Notes under the pieces: generated by a model
What the model saw: the letters and a program-made list of their open reading frames with translations, nothing else
The model's database searches: none
What the model was told of the DNA's origin: nothing
From: Chrysophaeum taylorii
Lineage: Eukaryota > Sar > Pelagophyceae > Pelagomonadales > Pelagomonadaceae
Length of the DNA stretch: 64,000 bases
Assembly: GCA_029834535.1 (NCBI GenBank)
Contig: JAQMWT010000404.1
Span: 62,001-126,000 of the forward strand
Direction: 5' to 3'
Shown: positions 37,453 through 49,091 of the stretch, piece by piece
Layout of the letters: the number at the start of each line of letters is the position of its first letter
Numbering within the stretch: the stretch's first letter is position 1
Program-made: the position numbers and the translations under genes

Positions 37453-37840
37453 TACACTATTATATGTACGACACTGGAACTTCTCACTCCTTTCACACCT
37501 TCCACAAGAGGGTTTTCTCTCCGTAATACGCCTTTCCCTCGTTCCTTCCTTACCCCTTCCGCCAATATATCTCAGATTATGAAGAATTAGATCTGAAGCT
37601 CTTTTCCAACATGGGGTAGGCCTCCAGGTGCGTACCGTCGGGTACGGGGTTGTCTGTTTAATTAACGGAGGCTTCATCCTCATTGTCAGTGTGAACGCTT
37701 CGTTGGGACCTAATGTCCTTAAGGAGTTAGGGCCTAAATCCCTACCTTGTGTAGTAACATGTGACAAGCGGAATGGTCTGTACACGCCTAAGATTGCACG
37801 CAGTCTCTACCATGTACCCGGAGAGGGTCAAATCTCTCCA
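37453..37840 (+). repeat. 5' LTR of the copia element
   Basis: 388 bp, starting TACACTATTATATGTACGAC and ending in the hairpin GGAGAGGGTCAAATCTCTCC plus A. It aligns along its whole length with 48704-49091; the left 150 bp are more diverged than the rest. The 3' boundary is fixed by the adjacent primer-binding site. Confidence 0.88.
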
Positions 37841-37854
37841 GGTTATGGGCCCAG
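37841..37854 (+). other. Primer-binding site for a half initiator tRNA-Met
   Basis: GGTTATGGGCCCAG directly follows the LTR. It is complementary to the conserved anticodon stem-loop of initiator tRNA-Met (CTGGGCCCATAACC), not to the tRNA 3' end. Drosophila copia and yeast Ty5 use this internal or half-tRNA priming, which supports the copia classification. Confidence 0.85.
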
Positions 37855-38274
37855 ATGCGTAGGTGTGTCAGCCCAACTGTGTTGTGCGTATAATGGAGTG
37901 ATCAGTTTGTGCCTGATTACGAGTACAATGCGACAATGTGTTTGGCGGTGGTCTACTGTACATATCTGTTGTGTGACGATATTTGACCACCAGTTAATTT
38001 GGTTTGTGGCCGAGTTGGGTCGGCCACTGGTCATATGCACTCGCATAGCCAATAAAATTATAATTTTTTCCTACACAAGCCGCGGAAACTTGTACGGGTT
38101 TTTCCTCCTATTCCCCAACAAAAGACTGACTGCTCGAGAATTAATCCATTCTTCAGTCTCAGGTCATCCTGTTTTTAAATAGCATGTTGATTTTGTTTGG
38201 TCTTGTAAATAAATCCACGCTTAAAATAGCGTACTGTACATAGAACCCGCACTCGAGAAACCCTTCATTCTTAT

Positions 38275-39057
38275 GTGTCGAATATGTCTATCAATCCTAT
38301 AACCTATTCCTTAATAAGTCACAATCATGTCAAAACAAAATCCAATATCCGCTACGGATATATCTACAAACAAGAACAAATCCTCGTTGATAAAATGAAC
38401 GCAGGGTTGCGTTTCCAAGATAATTCAACCAAGGTGAGCTTGCAAATTGAGGTGCTTCGCAGGCATATGACAAGTCCATATGTGGACGCGTTATTCTGCT
38501 TCGATTCATATGAAGCTTACACCCGGAATGCTCCGGAGTATAATCAACTTCTTGAACAAGAAGTTGATATCATCTTCGCTCAATGGAAAGCTGAACAAGT
38601 AAACGATTTAAACTTGCCTGATGAAGATGCCCTGCCAGATCATTTTAAAACTTGGCACGTCAATTCATCACATCAACTAACAGTTGATGTCCGTAATAAT
38701 CTCGAACGACTTTATTACCAAGAGTCATACAATCTCGTTCGTCCCGAATTAAATGAGGATGTTAAACGTGTCCTCAATCTATTAGATACCCGATTCCCTA
38801 AATCAATTGTGTATGATTCTTCTCTAACTAATATATCCTTTACAGGTCTCTCTAATACCGACAGGATCAAACACTGCGAAACTTATGCTGGTTTCTTGTA
38901 CACATTCTTTAACCTGGAGTCCCAGGAAAAGCCCGCTCTCGCTATGTGGCCTCAACTAAAGAAAGTTTGTGCAGTTACTGCACATCCCAATAAATTACGT
39001 GCTGTAATGCTTTTAGCCTATCATTACTATGGACGTGTCTTGTACAGATGTAACTGA
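38275..39057 (+). CDS. Intact ORF in the gag position of the copia element
   Basis: 260 residues, uninterrupted, 434 bp downstream of the 5' LTR. Mostly helical (for example LQIEVLRRHMTSPYVDALF, YNQLLEQEVDIIFAQWKAEQ, DRIKHCETYAGFLYTFFNLE). No CCHC zinc knuckle and no protease motif are visible. Position and helical character suggest the capsid part of Gag, but there is no sequence motif to prove it. The frame is clean while pol is full of stops, which is unusual for a dead element. The ATG at 38275 has downstream alternatives, for example at 38284. Confidence 0.5.
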   Translation: MSNMSINPITYSLISHNHVKTKSNIRYGYIYKQEQILVDKMNAGLRFQDNSTKVSLQIEVLRRHMTSPYVDALFCFDSYEAYTRNAPEYNQLLEQEVDIIFAQWKAEQVNDLNLPDEDALPDHFKTWHVNSSHQLTVDVRNNLERLYYQESYNLVRPELNEDVKRVLNLLDTRFPKSIVYDSSLTNISFTGLSNTDRIKHCETYAGFLYTFFNLESQEKPALAMWPQLKKVCAVTAHPNKLRAVMLLAYHYYGRVLYRCN

Positions 39058-42000
39058 GCTTAAATCTCAGTTTAATCGAATGTCTCTAAATGTTAATTAA
39101 TGCCCATGTATTTGTCGAATCCTTGCCTTCCATCTCAGGCAGCAATTAAATAATGACGAAGCATCAATCCATTTAATAACTCCATAATCCTCTTAAAGCT
39201 CACGGGAGATCTACCGTCTATTGCTAATCCCTCGGATCACGACGCTATTCTCAATCTTTATTGGAATGGTGTAAACTCTACGACATCTTAACAACATCGA
39301 GTCACGATCCCATTGTTAAAGCTAGTTGATCCTAACGACGTTCGTCCGTTGGAGTTCTTGTCAAAGATACAAAAACAAAGTTTTCTCTAACCGACGCTTG
39401 ATAAACCCGCTTTGATCCCATCCCTGGTACTACCGCTACCAAGCCACTAAGGTATTATTGATGGATACTATTCATCAATCCCACGACCTCTAAACAACGC
39501 ACTCGTTGTTAGCTACTGTAGCTGGACAGTCTGGCTTCAACGCTCAAGCTTCGTAATGCAAAAGACAAAGCATCGACAATTCTACCTCGTGACGTCGTAC
39601 TATCGTCCACCTTCAAATTATAACGTCAAAGGTACCAGCTTCGATCGTCCTGTCTACTCACCTTCCTCTAACCGTAATGCACGCCTATATGTCTCTTATG
39701 GACCGGGCTTTATCAAGTTGATCGTCTTCGCCACCTGTTTGGTAAATTACAGGAAGCAATCCCCCCTCTACCGACTCTAAAATGGTACAGGGGGAAATGG
39801 CTTACTGAGTACCCTCTGGACAAACCGCTTCTCAAGCTTGACAGTCCTTAGATCCTGACGAAGCCACCCAAGTTCATCTCTACTTATCTTGTTGATACTA
39901 TGTCCAATACCATATCAACCTCTTAGGCCGATAAGAAAACTTTGTTTCAGAAGGAACATATCAAACTGAAACATCTGCTCCTGAAGCGCCCCCCAGTGAT
40001 GGAGCAGAGGGGGACTGCTGATACGGAGAAATGTTCCACACTTTTCTGTCCATTAAAGATGATGAAATCGATAACATCCCTCAGCCGCTATTGCAGCACA
40101 TAAATGCCTCAAATGCTATCGTTCGTCGTCAAGCTCGGGAAACTTCCTCGCACTCTGAGCTCCCAGTAATCTACCCAATGAAGATAATGAAGATGCACAG
40201 ATCCTGTGTTGCTACCAAAACAAACATTGTTTTACACTCGTCGTGCCTTCCGAACAAACGCTTATGACACGCCGTGTTTGGTCAAAGCTCAACACATGCC
40301 TGTTATAACAATGCTTAAACTGTACAACGAGCAATTTGCTGCTAATGACTACGCAGGATATGCGTTGACGCCAAGCAAACGTAATTAACTTTAAACGTTA
40401 TGCTGATCCTATCCACATCGTAAAGCTACCCGAGTCCTTATCACCTGCTATCCAGACTGCTACGGATACGCAGAGAATCACACATGCTATGATTATAAGG
40501 ACCGTCATTCCCGCTCTCCCAAAGCATCCAAATGAGATATGTAAAGCTAGACGTTGCGCTTTTTACCCAAGCAAAACGACCATAACGATCCGATCTGCGC
40601 CATCATCAGCGCGACTCAATGGGGAGAAGATAAATTGGTATACATCTTATGGAGTTGAATTTAAAGGACAATCATCTATCCAGAGTAAAATTGATGATAA
40701 TGTCAAGATTACTTTGTTTAGACTAAAACCTGTTGCCAACTCTACCACTATTCACAACAAGCAAAAGCGCGTAAATGGAACTTCGCTCACTACAGTTCAG
40801 ACTATGTGCTTTTAATGAACAACGCGAAATGCTCAACTATATTCCACCCTCATGGAACGCGTAATTTACGTCCATGGCTTAAAACCATCCTGGAGTCCAT
40901 GCATTCGCAGCTGCCTTACATACGCAGCATTTTCCACCTCCTGTATGACGCAAGGTTACCACACGTTTGCTTCATACAGTAACTTCACTCCTAGCCCACG
41001 AAACCTACTGTAACTCTACTTTGCTCTGGGATGTCCACTCCTGCATTCTTGGCTTGCGCTTCTAATGACTTGCAAATCAACATCAACGTTAAAGTTCTTG
41101 TTGAGAGCGACGACAATATCACGCACATGCACGAACACGTTTTGGTAATTCCATCGGTTTTCCCATCCCTACCTAAGTTTCTTACATATCTCCATCGAGC
41201 ATCGGACGTTGAACGTGCACGATATTACACCGATATAGTGGAATTGACATCACCATGCACAAATCGCAACATAATCAATGGGAGATCCATTTCCACCTTG
41301 CGTGATATGGATTTCCTTCTTTGTTCTGCTCTAAGTGTACTTGCTTTTAAAGCCGCTTGTTCTTTTCATGGAAATGACACCACCACACTCCGCATCGTAT
41401 GAAGACATATACGTTGTTGCTAATCTCATATCTCAACGATGCACTATACGGTGGATATATGTGACCGATTTCATGCTATCTATGTGGAGATTATCAAGCC
41501 AGAGAAAGATGGATCCTCGTTGCACGTAAATATAACACCGGCCCTCTTGATCTGCTTTCATGGCCTAAACAGTCACTTCTTTCTGGACATTGCAGACCAC
41601 GCTCATCAGTCGCAAGTTAATAGTCGACGAACCTTGGACGCAGGTCTTTCCTGACATACCATTCGTGTCCACAAACCTAAACCTTTTCAGTCGTACAGGA
41701 TCCGTGCGCTTAACTGTGACTGAGCTTGAAACCTTAACTGCTGTTCTTTCTGCACTCTAATAAAACAGTCGAACATCCCAGTCAAGATGAAATGGAGGCA
41801 TTTTAACTTTCGCCTGGGATTCTTGATAATTCAAGAAAACCACTTGCTTGCATGAGATCCCTATTGAACTCAAAGCTTTTGTGCTCCTCATAATATTATG
41901 GGACGCTTATTCCTAAATCCATCACATTCCTGTGTCCTTTCGTATTACAACTATCGAATCTAACCAACCATCTCACAGGTTATTTTAAATAACTCTCACT

Positions 42001-43070
42001 CATCCATCATTTACATCACTGAAGACATACGGATAAAACATTTCTAAATTCCTCTTCTAAATACCAGGCACATATAAATGCTTATAAACCCATCTTCCTA
42101 AACATGATGCCGGAATCGATAAGACTGCTTCTTCGAATCTGTTATTGGTTTTCTTTGGCTTTGCTGTTGCCACCATCATAATAATGAAAATCAAGACGCG
42201 TCGTTTAGTACAAGCACTGGTCACCTATACTTCTCCTGTATTTCACGATTTTTTTGTCTTCTACCCTCAGGAAAATCGTCTCGAATTTATAGATAAAATG
42301 TTTGCTTTAAGTGACATGCTATTTGTCCCAAAGCATATTTGGGCTTTATTACACGAGCGATAGGAAGATGGGTGCCAAAGTTCATCCTATATACACCTAC
42401 TCCTACCATTCGTGGATTTGCTAATATGCTCGTACGATCGACTCGATCGCATCCGACACTACCAACTCGCGAATTGGCACGCGCCAATAACTTCACAGCG
42501 CACCAATCAATTTTCTTCTTGTCTGTCCTGACCTATGCTGTGATATAATCGCGAATGCTATTCCAGCTGAACATATCATATAATTTATAAACATTTGTGT
42601 CAGCTTGTTCATGACTTGCGTAAATTAACGCTATCACCATCGTTTGACCCTGATCGCGCTTCTAACCAAAACTATAGGTCAACCTTTCACATATATTCCC
42701 AACAGATATCCTTATTATTACACCAGAGTTCCATTACAATGTTCTACATCACCAATAAAAACTCTGTGATAATCCTGCTTCTAACCACGAACCCTTCATT
42801 TCCTCTATTCAGTGCCATGTCTTCCTCTCTAACACCTCATCCGCAGACGCATCATCCTCTACTAAAGAAAACAAATCTTATAACGCCAAGACAGCTCCAT
42901 GAGAAGCATGCGCCCTTCGATAAGAGTCCATGCCAGAGGCACCCTTGCATTTCGAGATGCGCAACAACGAGCCACCATTTTCACAACATCCACCATTCTA
43001 GTGATTCTCAAGCCATAAAGCTGTTCAGGTTATTGCCAGTCCTGGACACCACCATCTGACGTACCCTACC
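39058..43070 (+). pseudogene. Degenerate interior of the copia element (gag end, protease region, unassigned)
   Basis: Roughly 4 kb of AT-rich, stop-rich sequence. The longest protein-like stretch begins at 41031 (HMHEHVLVIPSVFPSLPKFL, ISTLRDMDFLLCSALSVLA) and continues in a second frame to 41654; I do not recognise it. From 41.9 kb the sequence matches the older copia copy, for example PVSF..TTIESNQPS (41937) and YTPTPTIRGFANMLV (42390). No D(S/T)G protease motif was found. The length exceeds what a typical copia gag-protease region needs, so another insertion may be hidden here. Confidence 0.5.
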
Positions 43071-44300
43071 GTTCTGTGTGGATTGTACGATCATAAAAAA
43101 CGCTTTCCTCATCCACATCACCTTACCAAGCAACCATCATTCGAATTTTCAACCTGGTGAAGCCTGGGCATGTGACGGTGGTTGCGCTATCCGTTCTCTG
43201 AATGGATCCTTTCGACGCCATCATTGTTTTTCAATGTCTCATTCTAAATTTTGTTAGTGTACTTTTGTCGCCACTAACTCCAGCGAATTTTGTAACGCCC
43301 TTGAGTTTGTCCGCAATTTTTGCTCTACTTATGTTCATGTACAACTCAAACAAATCTATTGTGATTCCTTTAAACCCTATTTATTCCAGTACAATGCAAA
43401 CCCCTTTTGTGTGGGCCACGTATGCGTTCCCCTCCGCGTCCCCCCTATCATGTCTTTAATCATGAAGTCGAAGCCGCTGTTGGTCACATAGCCACTGCTG
43501 CGTCTCACGACTCCGGCATATGTTATGTATCCTATAAAGGTCACCCCTAACAGATCCGGCACCACACTACCCGTGGGCTGTTATACATGCCATCCAATCG
43601 CGCATCTCCTCCCACGTTTCCCTCGACATTTACATAAAGTCCTAAGCCCCCACAAGTTTTGTTAGATCAATGTAATGTTCCCCAACAACTACCTCAAACC
43701 TTTGGTTCTGTTTGTTATCTGCATTTGGAACCTAACGAATTTCATAAATATGAACCCTGATGTCGTCCCACATCTACTATGTGGTGCTAACGTTAAACCC
43801 TTTAATAACACACCATGTAATCATTAATATTTGCCGATGTTGTCCTTAATCCTGAAAACGGTCGTCCGTGTTTCTCTAAACTGACTTTTCCTCATCTTAT
43901 TTCTAAATTCCTCCTGATTATGAACAGCATCCACCTCCTGCACCTTCACCCGACATCCCTTCTCTGTTCAGCACCCCATGATGCGGCGCAGAGGGGGAAT
44001 GCCATGCCTACGACACTGACCATGAGAGGGGACTCTTCTTCTCATTTCCATGCTCCCTCTCCTGCTCCCGCATGTGCTCCAGCTGCTTCTGCACCCGCTA
44101 CTTCCGCCACCCACCTACATCTGACGTGTCTTCCAACACTTTGCCACTTTACCATCTTATCGGTCTTCTATTCCCGGATGTCCTCCTGTCTCACCTGTGG
44201 TCCTCATCACCCTCAGCCTGTCGAAAACCATCCAGCGATGTTCTTACTGCGATTGCTCGCTACTGTTGCTGCTTATAAACAAGCCGGTGGTGCGCTTGCC
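43071..44300 (+). pseudogene. Copia integrase remnant
   Basis: Begins with FCVDCTIIK ... NFQPGEAWACDGG in one frame (43071-43188), matching FCADCILHDKK ... PGEVLACDGG of the older copy: zinc-binding cysteines followed by the first catalytic aspartate. Then SLNGSFDAIIVF and further scattered similarity to the older copy through 43.9 kb (NPENGR at about 43850). From 43920 a proline/serine-rich linker follows, as in the other copy. Several stops. Confidence 0.6.
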
Positions 44301-45002
44301 GACTTCAAGACACTTCCCAAGCAGTACATAACTTCTGCGACCCCACCCTCACCCTTCATCTTGCTCATGGCATCCACTGGACGGCCTATACCTCCAGAGG
44401 GGAATTTACACCATCCCTTCATCACCATGTGCACAAGCGATCTCACAGTCCTCTTCAGTCGTGTCATAGGCTCATAGTCACCATCGCCTGATGCTCTCAT
44501 GTTCACCTGCGACGACGTCAACCTTGCAGACTTTCACTTCCTCAGCTCTCGTTCATTTAATTTCTGAACATGCTCACGCCAGTTCCTCCTGCTCAATATG
44601 CTATGCTTTGTTCACGCCCTCACCCATTTTGATCATAATGACGCTTTATGGTGCCTCCGAGCCTCATCCTCCGCCATCGAAGACTATATCACCGTGCAAC
44701 GCATTACATTGAGGCCCACCTTGGTGATGCCTTCGCCGTTGTTCAAATCTGTCGAAGATCCCGATCACGCTCATCTGCACGATAATGTCGCTTTACGCAA
44801 TTACTCATCTGACACGACTCATGACCCCAGCACGGTTGGTTCGACGAATACAAGATTCAAGCCTTATCAAAATTGATGAATATGAGTTGAACTGCCTCAA
44901 ACGTTCTCAGACGCTGATCGCGCTTATGTTGCTGCCATCTCCAAGAGATTTTGATATTGTTAAGTTTGGCTGTTAAACTAGCGCTGCCAATGGTCAACTC
45001 AA

Positions 45003-46181
45003 AGCCTATTGACACCCGCCTCGTCTCTACGTATAAAACCAACGCTGCTGGTCAGTACATTAAACATAAAGCACGCCTGGTCCTACGAGGATTCTTTTAG
45101 CCTCTGGGCACCGATTTTTTCAACAACATTCAGCCCTATGGCACAGCTTACTGGCATCCGTTGTGTTCTGGCGCTAGCTCATCTGCGACTTCCTGTCTAC
45201 CATGTCGACGTCCCAACGCTTTTGTTCAAGCTCCCATCGATTCTCATGTCTATGTCAAACTGCCACAAGGCAATTACCTTCGATCCTGAAGATACTAAAT
45301 ACCAAGGCCGTCGTCTCCCAAAGCTACTTAAATCTCTGCGGACATGTCAGAGCCCTGCCTTTGGAATCAAACCATAAACGGCTTCTTTGATCTATTAGCT
45401 ATACACGATTTCGAACAGACACGCATTTACGCTAAAGTCCAAGCTGACGCTACTTCTAATTTGCACGCTCTCAGTAGACGACGTCGTCGCCATTGCACTT
45501 CAAACTCTACGTCGAGTTCCAGCAAGCCCTGAAAGGAATACCAGTCGACACCTTCGAGGAAGTCCCACTCTCCTAGGCATGCATAACGCGTACAACTGAT
45601 GGTTCTATATCACTGGACTGTCAGGCTAAACTTGATGCATTGTTCGAAGAGTACCCCATTTTAATGCAGTTACGTCCCACTTCCACACCGATGTCACCAT
45701 CAGCCACGTATAAAACTGGAGAGCCATCTTCTGATATGGACAAGTTCATCCTTCACACCTTCTCCACTCTACTCGGCAAGCTCACGTTTGTCCAATTGGC
45801 CTGTCGCCCCGATCTATCACAAAGTCTTAGTCGTTGCTCTCGAGGAATGCATAATCCAGCATTTCTACATGTTCAAGTACTAACAGGAACGCTCCGCTAC
45901 TTGCGCAAGCCCGAAAATCGCAATCTTCGCCTCTGGTACTACTCTGGCTCTTCCTCTCTAATGGACCATCTTCGACTTCTTATCGGTAATCGTACTGACA
46001 TGGCCACCATGTTGGATTACACTAAAGAACAAGTACACGCTGGTTCCGTATTCGCGACTATGTACAGTTAAAACGTATACGTTTACATCATGTTGCCGGT
46101 ACCCAAAATATCGCCGATGGATTTACTAAACCCTTTGGAGCTCCGCTCTTCAGCAGTTACTCGGCTTATAACAACCCATAG
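45003..46181 (+). pseudogene. Copia reverse transcriptase-RNase H remnant
   Basis: Fragments in order: RLVSTYKTNAAGQYIKHKAR and LVLRGF (45018-45100), MAQLTGIRCVLALAHLRLPV (45137), NAFVQAPIDSHVYVKLPQG, CLWNQTINGFFDLLAIHDFE, SVDDVVAIALQTLRRVP (the VDD box, about 45474), the connection segment LGKLTFVQLACRPDLSQSLS (45770) with TLRYLRKPENRNLRLWYYSG, and the RNase H end LHHVAGTQNIADGFTKPFG (46080). This is the canonical copia RT/RNase H layout. The catalytic core of RNase H is missing between about 46040 and 46050: sequence jumps from KEQVHAG to the C-terminal part, so there is a deletion relative to copy B (49.09-49.83 kb). Confidence 0.82.
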
Positions 46182-46314
46182 CTCAGGAAGATGGTTAATC
46201 CTTACCCTTCATTATGTCCGAAATGACTTTAAACTAACCCTGCTATGTAAAGGAATACTGGCTCGCTAAAATGTGAAATGCAATGAAAGATGTGATGTGG
46301 ATATTCCTTTTACG

Positions 46315-48576
46315 ATGAATCCCACTAAAAACAAAGATGCTGCGAGCCGGCGCCATTCTACCCTGAACCGTGGTCGTGGTGGTGCACCGTCACTATCCCC
46401 ACCTTTTAATGCCCTAACTCCAAGCGTTGCACCGACTAGTTCCCCTAATCGGACGCATCAAACCTATTTGTCGGTGGCTCAAGGACATCAATCTACGCCC
46501 GTTGCGCCTAAGGCACCCAAGGCAACTGTCCAACAACCGTCTAAATCGCAAACATCAAAGTCTGAGTATTTCCTGCTTAAACATTGCAAATTTGACGCAC
46601 TTGCGATGATGTCAGGGAATATATCCGCCCTTGGTGCATCCCCGCCGAACTTTCTCATCCCTCAGCACAAGGATCCTCAGTGTTGGCTTAAGTCTTTGCA
46701 GCAGCTGCGTACCGAAGCACAACAGACAGAATCTGTGGACAACGTCCAATATCTTAGTTCATTGCTGTGCGTCAAAGCAAAGCGCATTCGGAATGCCCCC
46801 GCTATATCACCCAATGAAGGTATTCGCTTTCACCGCTTTCCACCCATTAAAGGGGTTGTCAAAGTACATGTGGCGTGTACAAAGTGTTACAATAAAACTG
46901 ACATGCCGGGTACACCCCTTGTGCTAATCATCTGTACTGAAGATGAGCTTAAAACTGACAGGATTCGCCAAATTATTGAGGATCATCTCGCGTCTGAGCT
47001 ACATGTATCGCACTGCTTCGATGTACCGCGCTCTTTCTTTCTGTTGATTTGCGTGATGTGTAACTTGTCGAACCATGGGATAGCGCTAATTCGCAACAAT
47101 CAGCATCCCTTCCAACTCTCTTGTTATAATGATCCAGCTGCCCACATAAGAGCCATAATCCTCCGTCTTGGAAAGTCCATTGCTATTAACAGGCTGCTCA
47201 TAGAGGCAATCATGCAGTCTGCAACATCCCTTAACGTTGATGCTTCTAAAAGCACCGTCAACCCTGACGCTAATACCATGCTCTTACTGCAGCTGCCCTT
47301 CATTTCGAGTGTAAATCTTGAAATTCTTGTAGCAGCTTGGTCTTTGTTGCAATCTGTGGAAGATAAAAACCTGCGTAGTTACCAATCCTGAGGAGTTACT
47401 TAACGTGCTCATCGAACGCTTTGTTAAAGATGTTTCTCATCAACTTGACGCAACTTCTTCCGAGACGGTACCGCCAATGCTGCACTACTTTCGCCAACTT
47501 CCACCTAATCAACAATTAGCATTTAAAAACGTGTTAATCCAAGTTGGCTACCCATCCCATATCATTGATACCTTCTCTAATAATACCTCTTCTGAAGATG
47601 TGTCACCAGCGCCGATCGATAATCCACCCGCTGAGCCCACGCCAGATAAAGCTAACGACAATATGGCTGAATCCTTACACCAATTAAAAGAAGAGATTCG
47701 GTCTTTATCTCTACGTCTCACTAACACCGAACAGCAATTGATGGCACGAGAACATCAACTATCGCTTGCTCTAACTTCTCTCACACAGATGCAAGAAACC
47801 TACGAAACTCTTAATACCCAAGTGACCGAGAACATCAAACATGTTTCCTTGTTAGATAACATTTTGTCAAGTCTTTAAATGCATCAGAACACCATAATCC
47901 CGACCTCTGCTGTATTTGTCCATATCATTTCTCGGTCGCTTATCTCGTCTATTGGACAGCTCCCTCCAGATACGTATAATGAGGCACAGCGAGTTCTAAT
48001 CGACGCAGCTCATACCTAACTAACTAACTTCGGACCTCTCCCGGGCATGGGAGCCAGGCTGGGCCGGCAGTAGCCGGTCCAGGATCACAGAGCAAAAATC
48101 ACACAGCTGGGGTAGAGGCGAGGGATGAAAAGCCGTTGATGGCGGACCGCCACTGCGCGCGGTCTTGTGCGAGGTCGTGCCACGAGTTGAAGGGGATGTC
48201 GCATTTCCGGAGTGCCTTGGCGAGCGACCTCCCGTACGTCATCTGCGGAGCCCCCGGTGGGCGCTCATACCTCAACACACATATGTCTGATGCACATGAT
48301 CGCGTTATTCCTGCATTGGATCTACACGCTCTTACACCAGATGCTGCTACGTCTTTCCTTTCGTCTGTTATGTCAACCTTGGCCACCTTGAGTGATGCAA
48401 TGACTACGCACAATACCAACACTGCGAACGACCTATCCTCCGATGATCATAATTCGTCTTCTCCAGAGTAAAAGGAACTGGACGATAATAGCGAGGATGA
48501 ATTGGACCACACATCTGATGTTGTGGATACCGATACTGCTTCTTTGCGCAACATCACAACACGCTCGACGTCATAA
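46315..48576 (+). pseudogene. Third ORF of the copia element, copy A (broken)
   Basis: Homologous along its length to the intact ORF at 49944. Starts MNPTKNKDAASRR. A one-base insertion in an A-run near 47365-47370 shifts the frame, a nonsense change (TAA where copy B has CAG) stops it at 47876-47878, a SINE-like copy interrupts it at 48016-48262, and another TAA lies at 48469-48471. Without these lesions the frame continues as KELDDNSEDELDHTSD to RSTS at 48576, giving an original length of about 670 codons with an acidic tail. That tail is missing from copy B. Neither copy has a signal peptide or membrane span. No known family recognised. Confidence 0.7.
48016..48262 (-). mobile_element. SINE-like retroposon inside the copia third ORF
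   Basis: 247 bp, minus strand, second subfamily (shares GGACCGCCACTGCGCGCGGT with the 28.6 and 58.8-kb copies), 5'-truncated, CTAACTAACTAAC tail at its low end. Flanked by GCTCATAC at 48008-48015 and 48263-48270. The reading frame of the host ORF resumes beyond it, which confirms the insertion. Confidence 0.92.
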
Positions 48577-48684
48577 TTAATTTGTCCAGTTCTGTTGTTG
48601 TTTGTTCTACTGCTCACTGTTCTCATATATATTGCACAACTTCCGCTTCAAGAACGTCTGAAATGCATAAACCGTTTTCACACG

Positions 48685-48703
48685 TTGAGGGGGCCCAGAA
48701 AGA
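48685..48703 (+). other. Polypurine tract
   Basis: GAGGGGGCCCAGAAAGA-type purine-rich stretch immediately before the 3' LTR, the expected primer for plus-strand DNA synthesis. Interrupted by CCC, so slightly atypical. Confidence 0.6.
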
Positions 48704-49091
48704 TACACTATTATGTGTGCGACACTGGAACATTTCACACCTATCCCTACACGAGGGGTTTCTCTACGTAATACGGCTTTCCCTCGTTCCTTCCTTCCTT
48801 ACCCTTCCGCAATTATATTTTCATGACTATGAAGAACCCAGTCTGAAGCTCTTTTCCAACATGGAGTAGGCCTCCAGGTGCGTACCGTCAGGTACGGAGT
48901 TTTCTGTTTAATTAACAGGGGCATCGTTCCTCGTTGTCAGTGTAAACGCTTCTATGGGACCTAACGTCCGTAAGGAGTTAGGGCTTAAATCCCTACCTTG
49001 TGTAGTAGCATGTGGCAAGCGGAATGGTCTGTACACGCCTAAGACTGCACGCAGTCTCTACCATGTATCCGGAGAGGGTCAAATCTCTCCA
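48704..49091 (+). repeat. 3' LTR of the copia element (or LTR of the second copy)
   Basis: 388 bp aligning with the 5' LTR and ending in the same GGAGAG...CTCTCC hairpin plus A. It is followed at once by GCCCGAAAATCGCAATC, internal pol sequence that in copy A occurs at about 45909. No primer-binding site is present after this LTR. Confidence 0.85.

Larger units (their letters stand above)
37453..49091 (+). mobile_element. Ty1/copia LTR retrotransposon with an extra ORF between pol and the 3' LTR
   Basis: About 11.6 kb bounded by two direct repeats of 388 bp each (37453-37840 and 48704-49091). A primer-binding site abuts the left LTR and a purine-rich tract precedes the right LTR. Interior order on the plus strand: 260-residue ORF in the gag position, long degenerate interior, integrase remnants (about 43.07-44.3 kb), reverse transcriptase and RNase H (45.0-46.2 kb), then a separate ORF of about 670 codons (46315-48576). 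Integrase before RT is the copia order. Stops and frameshifts show it is dead, and the LTRs have visibly diverged. A SINE-like copy (48016-48262) inserted later. The right LTR is joined directly to internal pol sequence of a second copy, so the two LTRs may not come from one insertion. Confidence 0.82.
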
